Of a stretch of 64,000 bases of DNA, positions 1 to 11,262 are shown in pieces. Made by a program: the position numbers and the translations under genes. Origin of the DNA: Plantago ovata (taxonomy: Eukaryota; Streptophyta; Magnoliopsida; Lamiales; Plantaginaceae); NCBI GenBank assembly GCA_028274465.1, contig CM051457.1, positions 109,739,982 through 109,803,981 of the forward strand. Direction: 5' to 3'. The first letter of the stretch is position 1, and each line of letters begins with the position of its first letter. The notes under the pieces are model-generated. The model searched no databases. It saw nothing but the letters and a program-made list of their open reading frames with translations, and was not told where the DNA came from.

Positions 1-2080
1 AATCGTCATATGCTTTATGTGTGTGTTTGACTACTTAATTAGGCTCTGTTTGTTTCGTCCGAACGAAATTGAAATGAGCCGAATAGAAATAAACTGAACG
101 ACTCCGTATTGAACTGAATTGAATTGAATCGATTTGAACTAAAATGAACTAAAAACTTAAAAACTTAACTGCAGTGACTTTTATAGAGAAATACCAGAGA
201 GTCAGAGGCTTAAACTAGATCGACTATTTAATTTATTGCATAAGAGATGCAGTGATTAACTTAATTAATCAAGTCCCGTTTTAGCTTCTTAAAGCGTTCT
301 AGTCTAGTCTGTCAACTTCTCCAAAAAGAAGAATATTATACCTTTTTGTTGAAGCAGCATTTGAGTTTGAGGAGTGTATTGTAAGATTCAATATGCATAA
401 ACTTATGAGGCCAAGGAATGAATGATGTTAAGGGAAAAGAATAGTTGGCTATCTAATTATGGCACGGCTGCGCTGCGTATATATTATGCATAATGCATGT
501 GTAGAGAATGAATGCATAAATAGAGATTCCGGATTATTCTTTTTATTACATCATGTATTAGTGGTTCGTGATGTTTTGAGCGGTGCATCATGTTTGATGT
601 TTTCATGATTTATTTACGAGAAATTAGTGTAGTTTATTTCAGAATAACTTCAAAAGATCACATAATACTATTTGAATACTCTATCAATCAACTAGCTCTA
701 CTTGATCTTGGAAACATTGCACATTGATCATGAAGTGAGTTTGATGTGAATGTCATGGAAGTGAGTAGGAGTGTAGGACAATGGTTGACAAAGGCTATTT
801 TAGGAGTAAGTTTTAGAAAGAAAAAAGTAATCTCTTTTCTCTGTTTTTTCTTATATGTAGGAAAAAACCAGTTTACATTGTAATCATATGAATTAATCCA
901 CTTATATCGGTGAGAGCTGGTTGTTTACTAACCGATCTATCTTATTATTGGTAGTATTGGTAGGTTATGTGTGAGTTTTTAAACAACTATTACCAAGCCT
1001 ACACAGGTATGTATGGAGAATTAAAAAGTGAAGATGTTGAGTTCGTGACAACAATGTTACCAAATCATAAGCACACAACAACAACTAACCCCCAAGATAC
1101 GCTGCACCAATCAAAACACACACAATTGACAGAAAACAGAGCAAGACTACGAGCAAGAAAAAACACAAAATTTAACGTGGTTCGGTCATAAATAACCTAT
1201 GTCCACGGAGACCAAACATCTTTCACACTATAGTATCACAATCCCAATTACAAGTCACTAACAGAACCCAAGAAACAAGAATCAAAATTTCTCAAGCTAG
1301 AACTTATAAAACGATAATATATATAAAACCTTCGATGTCGATGTTGAACCGGTTTCTCCTCCAAGTTGTGTCCAATTCTCTGTCTTGAGCATACAGTCTT
1401 CCTCTCTTTATATATCTTTATATATATAGCTTCCAAAACTTTGCTAATACAAATCCAATCAAGGTATTCGACCAGGATGTCTTAATTAAGAACAATTCCT
1501 TTTCCTGACTGTTTCTGGTTGTTAACAGTGTTTCTCAACACTTTACTTAACACCTGAAGATAATACTGCAAATAGAATCATGCCCATGTTGCATAACACA
1601 AATGATAATATAAAATAGGGTACCCTATAAAATAAATCACACAATAATGCTATCACAGTAGTATTATGATACTACTACTACATATAATATGTGAAAGATA
1701 TAACTTGTTCCTTGTATAATTAAGGATTTGACCATACTTTCTTTACAAAAGTCCTAATTATATTTGCACTGTATATTATGCTTCATGTTGCAGGCTCCAC
1801 CATTTTTTTTGTGATTATAATCATACCTAGTTAATTAAAATATCTCTGAAACAGAGAATTAAGATCTAAAGCCTAAATAGTGCTAGTATCTTCTTGATTA
1901 ATACAGTTCAATGCTACAGTAGCATGGAAAATTTTCAAGGGACTCCATTAGCTCAAAATATAGTATTAAAATACTGCTACAGAAAGCAGCAGTCTAGCTA
2001 ACAGCAAGAGGAATTTGTTCAAGCATAAATATTCTGTCTTGTCACACTATATCGAAGCTACTAGTCAGTACTAGTTCCAC
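1..2080. other. Intergenic, no gene seen
   Basis: This AT-rich stretch has only short chance ORFs. A stretch near 40-130 rich in GAAC/TGAA-type short repeats looks like the end of a small transposon but has no visible partner. Around 1165-1210 is a motif (an ACGTGGTTCGG core, then a CCTATGTCCACGG segment) of a kind I associate with dispersed dicot repeats. That attribution comes from memory and is weak. Nothing else is supported. Confidence 0.5.
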
Positions 2081-2088
2081 TATAAATC
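2081..2088 (+). promoter_or_regulatory. Probable TATA box of the WAT1-related gene
   Basis: TATAAATC lies 65 bases before the chosen start codon at 2146, a normal plant core-promoter distance. An out-of-frame ATG at 2108 lies at about the expected transcription start, so it is probably outside the mRNA. If it were transcribed it would be a short upstream ORF. Confidence 0.45.
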
Positions 2089-2145
2089 ATAGCATTAACA
2101 CTTAAAAATGGTATCAGCCCAAGTTGTTTATGTATTGTTCATAAA

Positions 2146-5100
2146 ATGTTCAAATATGCTGCAACAATGGTCTGTGTTCAGTTCTGCTTTGCTGTGATCA
2201 ACATCTTGTACAAGCAAGTTCTTAATGGAGGTGTGAACCGCGCAGTTCTTATAGCGTATAGGCAGATGGTGTCTGTCGTTATCTTGATCCCGCTTGCCTA
2301 TTATGTGGAAAGGTACGTGTATGATCCCCATCGGTAGGGTTCGGTTACTTTGATACCATGCATTTCATTGGTATGATGTTAGTAATTAACAGGCAGCATT
2401 GCATGCATGAGGTGTATTTTTAATTGGCCATCTGTTAAATTTGTTTGTAAGGGGCCAAGGTTATTCAATTTATATACCGAATACTGAATATGCTTACTGC
2501 TGATCATGATTCCAGGAATAGCTGGAAGAAGCTGACAGCAAGGCTGATTTGTCAAATATTTTTCTGCGGACTGCTCGGGTACACTTCTGCTCCGGTCTAC
2601 TTTGTTATCTGTTTCCGCAATCAATTGAACATATATAGGTCGAAATAGACACGCGTAGTGGATATTAGCAATTTTCGATTGAGTATAGGCAAGACATAAA
2701 CCAAATAAGCAGCGAACAGCAGCATCGCGCTGTCATAAGTGATATAACTAGTAAATAACCCGTCGAGTTTCGACAGGAAATAGTAAATTTACAAATAAAA
2801 TAATAACCCGTCAAGTTTCCAACACAATTAGTGTTTTATAGTATTATGGAATAGCGTCGTAAACCGAGGTTAATGTTTTAAAGTATTGCGGAATACCCGT
2901 CAAATATAGTTCAAGTATTGCCAAATAGACATGTCAAATGCGGTTAATGTTCTAAAGTAATGTGAATAGGCCCGTCGAACGCAATTAATATTCTAAAGTA
3001 TTGTGCAACAGACCAGTAGAAAATAGTTAGTGTTCTAAAATATTGTGAAATAGACCTGTCGGTCACAGTTAGTGTTCTAAAGTATTGGCGAATAAACCCG
3101 TCAAACGTATCTCGAGTATTGCGAGATAGAGCTGTTGGCCGCATCTAATGTTCTAAAGTTCGTGTTTTAAAGTATTAGTGAATAGATCCGTTGAACACAA
3201 TTAATGCTTTAAAGTATTGTAGGCCTGTCAAACGCAATTAGTGTTTTAAACTATTGTGGAATATCCCCGTCAACCGCAATTAGTGGTCTAAAGTATTGCG
3301 GAATACCCATCAGATGTAGTTCAAGCATTGTCGAATAGACCCGTCAAACGCAATTAATGTTTTAAAGTATTGCGAATAAATTTAGTGTTCTAATGTACTG
3401 GGCAATAGACCTATCGGACACAATTAGTGTACTAAAGTATTGTGTCATAAATCCGTCGGTCACGGTTAGTGTTCCAAAGTATTGTGAAGTAGACCCGCCG
3501 AACATATTTAATTAGTGTTCTAAGTATTGCGGATAGATCCACCAACTGAATTTAGTGTTCTAAAGTTTGTGTTTAATGCATTATCGAAAAGACCCACCGA
3601 ACACAATTAATGTTCTAATGTACTGCGGAATTGATCCGTCAAATGCAATTAGTGTTCTAAAGTATTGTGAATAGGACCGCCGGCCTCAGTTAGTGTTATA
3701 ATGTAGTGCCAAATAGAACCGTTAAACGCAATTAGTGTTATAATGTATTGCGGAATAGACCCGTCAATCACGGTTAGTGGTATGAAGTTTAATTTGAGAT
3801 ATAAACCCAAATACAGTTCGTGATTCAAAGAATTATCGAATAGACCCGTTGAACATAATAGTGTTCTACAGTATTGTGAATAGACTCGTCGGATACAGTT
3901 GGTGTTCTTAGGTATTGAGAAAGAGACCAACCAAATATTTTTCTGCGGACTGCTCGGGTACACTTCTGCTCCGGTCTACTTTGTTATCTGTTTCCGCAAT
4001 CAATTGAACATATATAGGTCGAATTAGACACGCGTAGTGGATATTAGCAATTTTCGATTGAGTATAGGCAAGACATAAACCAAATAAGCAGCGAACAGCA
4101 GCATCGCGCTGTCATAAGTGATATAATTCCATCTCATATGAGTCATTTTACTAAATAACACAGGTTGACACTTTCAATGTACCTGTTCGTGGTTGGCCTG
4201 GATTATACGTCACCAACTTTCACATGCGCTTTCATAAATCTCGTCCCAGTTATCACGTTCATCCTCTCGTTGCCATTCGGGTGAGTCCAAATTGTAGAAT
4301 CCAGCGACAACCAAATGCCATTACATGCTATACTTATGTTTAATTTCTGAAATGTTACAGGATGGAGAAAGTAAACATGAAGAACAACAGTGGCAAAGCT
4401 AAGGTACTCGGTGCAGTAACAGGCGCCACTGGAGCCTTACTGCTCTCACTTTATAAGGGCATACCAATAAATCCGCAGAAAACTGTGCTAAGTCATGGGA
4501 CTGCAAAAAACTGGGGACTTGGTACATTATTTCTATGTGCAGGCAGCCTCTGTTGGTCTTCTTGGTTTCTCATACAAGCCAGAGTCGGACAGAATTACCC
4601 TTACAGTTACTCTAGCACGACGATTATGTCATTCTTTAGTGCGGTGCAGTCGTCGGTCTTATGCTTGATCACTGACAGAAAGTTTTCTGGATGGATTCTT
4701 AAAGGAGAACTGCAGATAATGACTGTATTGTTTGCTGTGAGTGTTAGTTAAGTTTTTACAGGCAGAAACTCTTCTAAATTAGATAGCCTATAACTTTTCT
4801 TACTGAATACAGGGCATTTTCGGATCAGGGATATGCTACTTAGCGTTATCATGGTGTGTTAAGAAGATGGGACCTGTATTCACCTCGGCGTTTAGCCCAT
4901 TGATACAGATATTTGCAGCTATCTTAGATGTGACATTATTACGCGAAGAAATTTACCTAGGAAGGTGAGTCTACGGTTCATCAGTATTGTTTTCGTGTAC
5001 TGTGTAACATCTGGCAGATAATTGCTTATACAATTTGTTTCTTCTTAAAAGTGTTTTAGGATCTCTTGTTGTTGCCATTGGTATGTACATTCTTCTCTGG

Positions 5101-5223
5101 GGCAAAAGTCAAGATGAAGAGGCATGGAACCATGGCAGCAGCAAAAAGATAACTGCATGTTCGGATCAAGGCCAGCCAGTTGAATCGACTACTCAAAGAG
5201 TAACAGATTCAACACTGGTTTAG
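2146..5223 (+). CDS. WAT1-related EamA-family transporter, six exons
   Basis: Probable membrane exporter of the plant drug/metabolite (WAT1/UMAMIT) family, with two EamA repeats and about ten membrane helices. The founding member exports auxin from the vacuole, but the substrate here is unknown. The exons I derive are 2146-2312, 2516-2578, 4164-4280, 4361-4736, 4813-4964 and 5052-5223. All have GT-AG borders and compatible phases, total 1047 nt and encode 348 residues, close to the usual 350-400. Family signatures are visible in order: YRQMVSVVILIPLAYYVER in exon 1, LDYTSPTFTCAFINLVPVITF in exon 3, FLCAGSLCWSSWFLIQARV in exon 4 and GPVFTSAFSPLIQIFAAILD in exon 5. The C-terminal tail is polar. 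The reading frame is intact, unlike most ORFs in this window. Intron 2 is unusually long (1585 bp) because it contains a minisatellite and a duplicated copy of the end of exon 2 with its splice donor. Confidence 0.88.
2553..2747 (+). repeat. 195-bp direct repeat, left copy (end of WAT1 exon 2 plus start of intron 2)
   Basis: The first 26 bases are the end of exon 2 (to 2578), and the rest is intron starting at the donor at 2579. The stretch is repeated at 3932-4126 with a single mismatch (GAAATAGAC against GAATTAGAC). The two copies bracket the minisatellite. Confidence 0.92.
2748..3931 (+). repeat. 42-bp minisatellite array in WAT1 intron 2
   Basis: About 28 degenerate monomers of roughly 41-43 bp fill 1184 bases. 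Each unit has the order TTAGTGTTCTAAAGTATTG, then GCGGAATAGACCCGTC, then a variable AAACGCAA-type segment. Monomers differ by substitutions and small indels, so the array is not freshly amplified. The same monomer occurs inverted at about 53120-53390. The short ORFs on both strands here follow from the repeat periodicity and are not genes. Confidence 0.88.
3932..4126 (+). repeat. 195-bp direct repeat, right copy with decoy exon end and donor
   Basis: Near-identical copy of 2553-2747. It carries the last 26 bases of exon 2 followed by a second GGGTACAC donor at about 3958, but no acceptor immediately before it. It ends 37 bases before exon 3. Use of this donor from exon 2 would retain the whole satellite in the mRNA. 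Confidence 0.9.
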
Positions 5224-5738
5224 CAACTTAGATGAAGATTTCGTCTCATGAAGTTCCATTTTCTTCTCAGAAATAACTCAAGAAGTCAGGATCCTTGCAT
5301 ACCTAGCTAGCTAATACTAGTAGTATTTGGGTAGTAACTAGCAAGTTCCTCGATTTTCCTTACGTTTCTTTCTTTTTGTTGGTGTTATGTACATTGTGTT
5401 GAAAGTTAGCACTTAGTAGCACATTTCATCCTCACTGCCAGGGATAAAATGAGCTTCACAGCAAGAAACAGAAAGAGTATACAAAACAGTACTTGGCAAG
5501 CATGATTCAAAACCAAATATATTCTTCATAGAAAGTCGGTGCCAATATCGGAAAATTAATACAAGAAGTATTCCTAGGTATTGTAAAGGTATACAACAAA
5601 ATACAAAAAGAATGAGCTAGGATCAGGTAAAGGTTACATCAGATCGATTCATGTGTAGTGTGTATAATCAAGTAAAAAAAACGTGTTCATATCTGGAAGC
5701 ACTTAACTTATTTGCAAGGCAAATGCGTAACCATATGC
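5224..5738. other. Spacer between convergent genes
   Basis: This is the 3' flank shared by the WAT1-related gene (+) and the phytocyanin gene (-). It presumably holds both 3' UTRs. No further ORF or repeat is recognisable. Confidence 0.5.
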
Positions 5739-7212
5739 TCATCCGAAGAAGGAAATTGAAACAAGAAACAGCATTACTAACCAGCAAAAGCTCGTCCCTA
5801 TCCTCACGCCATCATTACTCCCACTTGGTACCACCGTAATAGGTGGGGTATCACTCGCATCAGCTTGGGCCGGTGGAGGAGTGTAAGCTGGTGGAGGAGG
5901 TTGGTTGAGGCTCGGAGGGAGTCCCTGTCCGTGAGTCACATTGATCTGGAAGGCCATTCCTTGCTGGCATTGTACTCCATCTCCTGCACTCGAGAAGTAG
6001 TATTGTGCCCCTTCCTCAGTCAAGGGTACAGATATAGTTGTTGCATTTCCAAGTTCATTGCTACCACCACCATACTGAAATGTGTCGGTGTCTGAAGAGT
6101 CATCCACCGTGCAGCTTCTGTAAGTCGTTTCGTTATAGGTCTGGATGACTGTCTGATTCGTGTTTGTGTCAAATACTGCACAAAAATATAGGGATGAACA
6201 TCGAGGTTATAAAAAACAGAACCAGAAGACCAACCGCACTCTCATAGACCATTTTCAGTAACTATAGTTAACATAGAACATTCAAGGACGATTAACATCC
6301 TACAAGTCTATAACCCTTCTACAAAGCAAGCAGAACGGAAGGGCTAATCTAAATGTTTCTTGCCATTTTCCATCAAATCTAGGATGCTATTGTGATGCCT
6401 CGTCGAGCATCTGTTAAAAAAACTCACATTTCCTTTCGGAAAACACGTACAAACTACAAACTAATACTTCTAAGCTCAAATAGCTTCACAAATACAGAGA
6501 TGAAACGGAGAACAAGTTCGAGTTCTACTTTATTTGCTCAATCAGCTAGCTAAGGAAACTTCTCTTGTACACCATCCTTTATTCCTTGCCAAGATTCCAA
6601 GTAACCTCATTACTCCTAAACATTCAGAAGTTCATCAAGTAAACAAAACTTCACCAAACAACTACTAAGATTACCCGATTTCGCTATAATGATCGAGACA
6701 ATGTACTCCATCACTCCCACTATTAATCATCTGTTTGACTTCCTGATGTCGAATTTGAACACAAATTACTTCTAACTTACTGTCTGCAAATACTGTTACG
6801 AATGTTAAATGTACTATTATCAAATCTGATTAGTCCCACGTAGCGGATACGAATCGGAAACCAAAAACAGATACTACCAAGAAACAAGAAACAGTACTAG
6901 GGTCATCATAATGAATGAACTCCCAAAAAGGGATCAAATGGGAATATTTGGTGGGGCTAAGTAGTAATTAATGACTACATACTACTAGTATCTATCACAA
7001 ATACAAATTGAAACAGCAAGCTTACTGAGATAGTCGCCAAGAGAGAAGGTCTGATTGGAAGCCCAAGCAGAGTAGTCAGCAGAAGTTCTGTTAGTGTCAG
7101 GGTTGAAGAACCACCCATCAGCACCACCAACGGTGTAGTTGGCAGCGGCGGCAGCATTGATGAGCAGAGCCAGTGCCGCCGCTAGTACTAGCACGGTGGC
7201 ATGTGAAGCCAT
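5739..7212 (-). CDS. Phytocyanin, early nodulin-like, probably GPI-anchored
   Basis: Cupredoxin-fold cell-surface protein of the plant phytocyanin/ENODL family. Exon 1 is 7212-7026 and exon 2 is 6175-5739, separated by an 849-bp intron, giving 207 residues in one intact frame. The order is a signal peptide (about residues 1-24, Ala/Leu rich), a plastocyanin-like domain beginning NYTVGGADGW, a short Pro-rich stretch (PPPPAYTPPP) and a hydrophobic C-terminal tail typical of GPI-anchor signals. The two structural cysteines remain (YRSC and VQC). The type I copper ligands do not: the first His is absent from the VIQTYN strand, the ligand Cys is Ser in YYFSS, and the second His is Gln before the last Cys. 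This points to the non-copper ENODL class with a wall or arabinogalactan-type role rather than electron transfer. Several N-x-S/T sites suggest N-glycosylation. The precise role is unknown. Confidence 0.85.
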
Positions 7213-8502
7213 GGCTGTGAAGTTTGTGATTTGATGTGATTTGAGATTGGTGGTGATGAAGCTGACTTTTTGGAGTTAGATTTGAAGATTTGTGTGTGAA
7301 ATCAAAAGTACAAGTAGTAGTCCAGTCAAGTGTTGTTGTTGTGTTAGTGTTTTGTCTTTTTTCTCACCGAATTTTATTTTGTTGTTAAATGTTTAATATC
7401 CCAGGTGCGGCACTCGTGCCTAGTGGCTCCATCCATCCTTAAATTCTTATAAAAGTCTGGGATTTCTTTAGAAATGAGGAAAAATCATAATCAACTCGTC
7501 TAGGTGTGGATTTTGCTACTCTTTTTAGGAAGATTAAAACTTACTAGTTTGGATTTTGTAAGGTTTTGAATATAGATGCATTATTATTGATTTGTTTGCT
7601 AGCTCAACGGTTTCCAATGGTTCGAGTAGTCAATGACTTCAAGCAACATCATAGGGATAAGTAGATTATTTATGTAAATTAGATGAAATTATCAAACACT
7701 TAACTATTGAAATGAAAGTTAAAACTCATATAGTGTATGCCATAGTAAAACTGATTGTTTAACAAATTTAAAGTTGAAAATTATTCTCCAAACTTCAATG
7801 TTTCACCATTGACTTTATGTAACAGCTAGGATAGTATAAAATTGTCATGTGATGTTTTAACTTCCACTAAGAAGTTGATGTGAGGAGAGTTTTATGGTAT
7901 TAATATCACCAAAAATTATTCAAAATAGACCAAATTTATAATGAGCTGTTCCAATAGAAGTATTAGTTATTACACCTACTAGCAGGTGTTGAATGTACTG
8001 TATTGAATACTATTATTACACTTATAAACAACCATCTTGAACTTTTTACAATCTTATGCTTATTTCTGTACAACGTGATCAATATCACATTATTATTTCA
8101 TTATAAACAAGAGTACAAAGACAAGAAACACCACATATTGAGTATACACTATATGCATTACTAGACATGTACAATTTACACCTAAACCTTTACATTATTT
8201 GCAGTTTGCTTCTAATAAAATTCAACTCTTAAAATATCTCTAAGACGGGTACTTGGGTATTTGAGAATCACAGAATTGCAAAAGATGTTAAAAAGATATG
8301 ATGGAATGGTAATTTGCAATCTTCTATTTGTGACCAGTAAATAGTACAAGCAAGTAGCTCAATCACTACATCAATGGATGTGATAATTGTGTGGTTCAAA
8401 TAGCATACAACAAATTGATGACAAGCAGCTCAATCATCAAGTTACTTATCAGAGCCACCCTTGACTTGATAACCGTGATCAAATATCAAAATGAATCTCT
8501 CC
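7213..8502. other. Upstream region of the phytocyanin, no gene seen
   Basis: AT-rich sequence upstream of the phytocyanin start, ending at the LINE target site. No coding sequence, tandem repeat or clear promoter element could be supported. Confidence 0.45.
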
Positions 8503-8519
8503 AACAATAGTGAGCAAAC

Positions 8520-9970
8520 AGCACACTATTGTTAGTTGGCTTTGGAGAGGATTAATGAATCTTAGGCCCTTGTTTCAACATCACTTGACATGGGGGTAGG
8601 TACAGGTGATAAAATTCAGTTTTGGCAGCATATTTGGTGTATGTCTGTACCTCTTGCTCAGTTGGTACCAGTAATTTCTCATGGTACAGAATGGTTAATA
8701 GTCAGTCATTTTATCAATGAAATGGGATACTTCAATGCTACAACATTTCCTTCCTCAAGAGTTAGTTGACATAATTCAAGGTGTCCCTTTGTCTTTTTTG
8801 CCTCAGGAAGACATCCTATTTTTTTTGGGCGGGCGCGGGGGGGGGGGGGGGGGGGGGAGTCTTCTCAGTTAAAAGTGTTTATCACACTTTGTTGCATGAT
8901 AGTTTGGTCAGGCCAACTTTGCCTTGGGCCTGGATTTGGAAGATGCATGTGTTACCAAGACAAAAGTTTTTCACTTGGCTTTTGCTTCATGATAGATTGC
9001 TCACTCGTGCTAGAATATTTAGATTTAATATGATTACTGATCCTATCTGTCTTTTTTGTAAGCAAGAACCTGAAACTAGTGTACATATTTTTCTCCTCTG
9101 TCCGGCTTTTCAATGGTTTAAGACTTGTTTTTTCCCACCAGTTCAGTTGCACACATTCACAAGCCTTGGTCATTTGCTTTTTCATCTTCCAACCAACTCA
9201 TCTTTTCAAATTCAGACAGTGCTTGGATGTTGGACTATTTGAAAGTTTAGAAATAAGGCAATTTTCACTAGGGACTCTTTCACTCAGCAAAACATGCTTA
9301 TCCTTGCTAAGTCTCAATTATTAAATCATCCTCCAGTCAAGGAGTCTGTTAAAATGCCTACTCTTTGCCATTTTATACCTCCTCCCCCGGGGGTTTACTG
9401 TTTGTTTACTAATGGTTCTGTTTTAGACAATGGGGATGCGGGCATTGGATGTGTTTTGACTGATCCACAGGGCCATTTCCTACAAGGCATTGCCACATTT
9501 GTGGGCAAATGTGACAACCATACAACAAAGCTATGGGCTATTAAAGCCGGCTTAGTGTCTGCAAGAAATCTAAATATTTCATCTATTCTCATTAAAATTG
9601 ATTCTCAGTATGCTCTCAATATCTTGTGCAGGAAGCTGGATCCTCCTCGACCAGCCTGGACACTTGTGACTGAGATCCACCAGCTTATATCGAATTTTGG
9701 GACCATCTACATTCACAACATCTATAGGGAGAAGAATACGGCTGCAGATCAAGTTGCCAGCAGTAGATTTACGCATGGCGTTGTAGCTCATCAGTCCGTC
9801 GTTGAGACACACTTAGTAACGACATGGACTTAGGACTTTTTGCCAGTTTGGCTTGAAACTTGTTTTGTAATGGATATTTCCGGGGTGACCACCCGACTTG
9901 TGGGAACGGCCCCTGATCAAGCTCTGTATAGCCTCTAAAAAGGAATAAAAGCTACTTCGTCAAAAAAAAA
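8520..9970 (+). mobile_element. 5'-truncated LINE insertion with target-site duplication
   Basis: The insert is flanked by the same word, CAATAGTGAGCAAAC (15 bp), at 8505-8519 and 9971-9985. It ends in an A-rich tail (9962-9970) preceded by an AATAAA-like signal. That is the signature of target-primed reverse transcription. Only the 3' end of ORF2 is present (zinc-binding and RNase H parts), so the element is 5'-truncated and inactive. A 21-base G run at 8837-8857 interrupts it. The downstream part of the same insertion reappears at 19173 in contig B. Confidence 0.88.
8540..9833 (+). pseudogene. LINE ORF2 C-terminus: RT zinc-binding domain and RNase H-like domain
   Basis: The reading frame encodes the end of a plant L1-type ORF2. 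FSVKSVYHTLL and the knuckle ICLFC...HIFLLC mark the zf-RVT domain. FTNGSVLDNGDAGIGCVLTD followed by IKIDSQYAL marks the RVT_3 RNase H-like domain. A Trp codon is changed to TGA at 9240-9242 in the expected WTIWKFRNK context, splitting the frame. Catalytic RNase H positions are altered (the usual Asp of the FTDGS motif is Asn, and the usual AE of the second motif reads TK). The N-terminal endonuclease and RT are missing. It is a dead fragment. Confidence 0.82.
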
Positions 9971-10025
9971 CAATAGTGAGCAAACCTTTCAATATTCCCT
10001 ACAAGGAATTGAAATGAAAAATAAA

Positions 10026-11056
10026 TATTTTAGGGGGGTAAATTACATTAAACCACCCCACTAGAAACTCATATTACGGATTCTCCCTCGCTAGTTTAAC
10101 AATTACAGATAGCCCCAGTCGCCGAAAAAAGTTGACTGGCCCGTTATTCATTTTTGGTTTTTGTCCAGCCAAAGACGCCCTTAGCACAAAAAATACAGAT
10201 TTTTCCTTTTCTTTTTTCTATCTTTTCTCTTTTCTCTTTTCCTTTTCTTTCTTTTCTCTCTTTTTTTTTTTTTTTTTTTATCTTTTCTCTTTTTATTTTT
10301 ATTGTTCATCTTCTCCATGAGAATTTCGGTGCCGGAACTAATTCCGGCACCGGAAAAATTACAGATACGGCAGGAGCTGTAGACCGGAGTTGTTCTCCGG
10401 TCAGCTCCTACCGGAGCTGTTTTAAGCTCCAATCGGAGCTGTTTAACAGCTCCGATTGGAGCTTATTACAGCTCCAATCGGTCCGATTGGAACTGTAATA
10501 TGCTCCAATTGTTTGACAGCTCCGATTGGATTAACAGCTCCAATCGGAGCTGTTTAGCTCCGATTAACAGCTCCTAAACAGCTCCGGTTGGAGCTGTTAA
10601 TCCAATCGGAGCTGTCAAACAGCTCCGATTGGAGCTGTTAAAAGCTCCAATCGGAGTTGTTAAGGAATTTATTATTATTTTTTTTGGGGCTTTTTGGAAA
10701 AGAATTCTTAATTTGGGGTTCTTATAGAATAAATATTAGTTCATTTTGAAATATATATATAATTTTTGTGGTTAATGTGAAAATACATTAAACTTAATTT
10801 TGTAAAATAAAAAAATTTAGAGGCAAATGTATAAATAATGCAAACTTAACTTGTTTGTTTCAATTCAAATTCTAAAATTCCGGCAGGGGTAGAAATGTAA
10901 CTTCCAGCTCTTAATTCGCAAAAAGTCAAGTTCGTGGGGCTATCTGTAATTGTTTTTATGTAGCATCGGGCTACATGTTATTGTCTAACTAAGAGGGAAG
11001 GATCTGTAATAAAAAAAAATAACAGGGAGTAGATGTAAATTGCCCTATTTTAGGGG
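10026..11056 (+). mobile_element. Non-autonomous Mutator-like foldback element, about 1.0 kb
   Basis: The word TATTTTAGGGG occurs at 10026-10036 and 11046-11056 and fits a 9-11 bp target-site duplication, leaving an element of about 10037-11045. Its ends are imperfect inverted repeats (GGTAAATTACATT at the left, GGGCAATTTACATCT read inward from the right). Further inside, ACAATTACAGATAGCCCC at the left is the exact reverse complement of a right-hand segment. It has no transposase ORF. The interior holds a long pyrimidine tract (10200-10310) and a dense cluster of palindromes. Long inverted termini plus a TSD near 9 bp suggest the Mutator superfamily. It sits about 200 bp upstream of the CCDC137-like start codon and so may affect that promoter. 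Confidence 0.65.
10327..10665. repeat. Palindrome cluster inside the foldback element
   Basis: It starts with a perfect hairpin (arm CGGTGCCGGAA, loop CTAA, 10327-10352). About a dozen alternating copies of AGCTCCGATTGGAGCT and AGCTCCAATCGGAGCT-type words follow, each self-complementary and complementary to its neighbours. The segment could fold into many alternative stems. The corresponding region of contig B (about 19937-20255) has the same words with different unit counts. Confidence 0.82.
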
Positions 11057-11262
11057 GTGTGTTTTTTTTTTTTCCTTTTTTTTAAATTTAGATAAGAAAA
11101 AGTGAAAAACGGAAAAGAACTCCGAATCAACATTCGGATCCGGATCGATATTCGGATCCTGGATCCGGGTTTTCAAACATTATTAGTAGAATGCATAAAA
11201 AATAAAAAACCCAATTAGGGTTTTAGAAAACAAAAATCATTCGACTCAGCACAGCTGAAAAC

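Noticed and set aside
2748..3931. A CRISPR-like array in the 42-bp repeats
   Set aside because: Units are contiguous and degenerate without unique spacers, and the DNA is plant nuclear. It is a minisatellite.
2944..3963. Minus-strand ORFs of 66 and 104 codons
   Set aside because: Their repetitive peptides (RTLT, QYFR) follow the satellite period.
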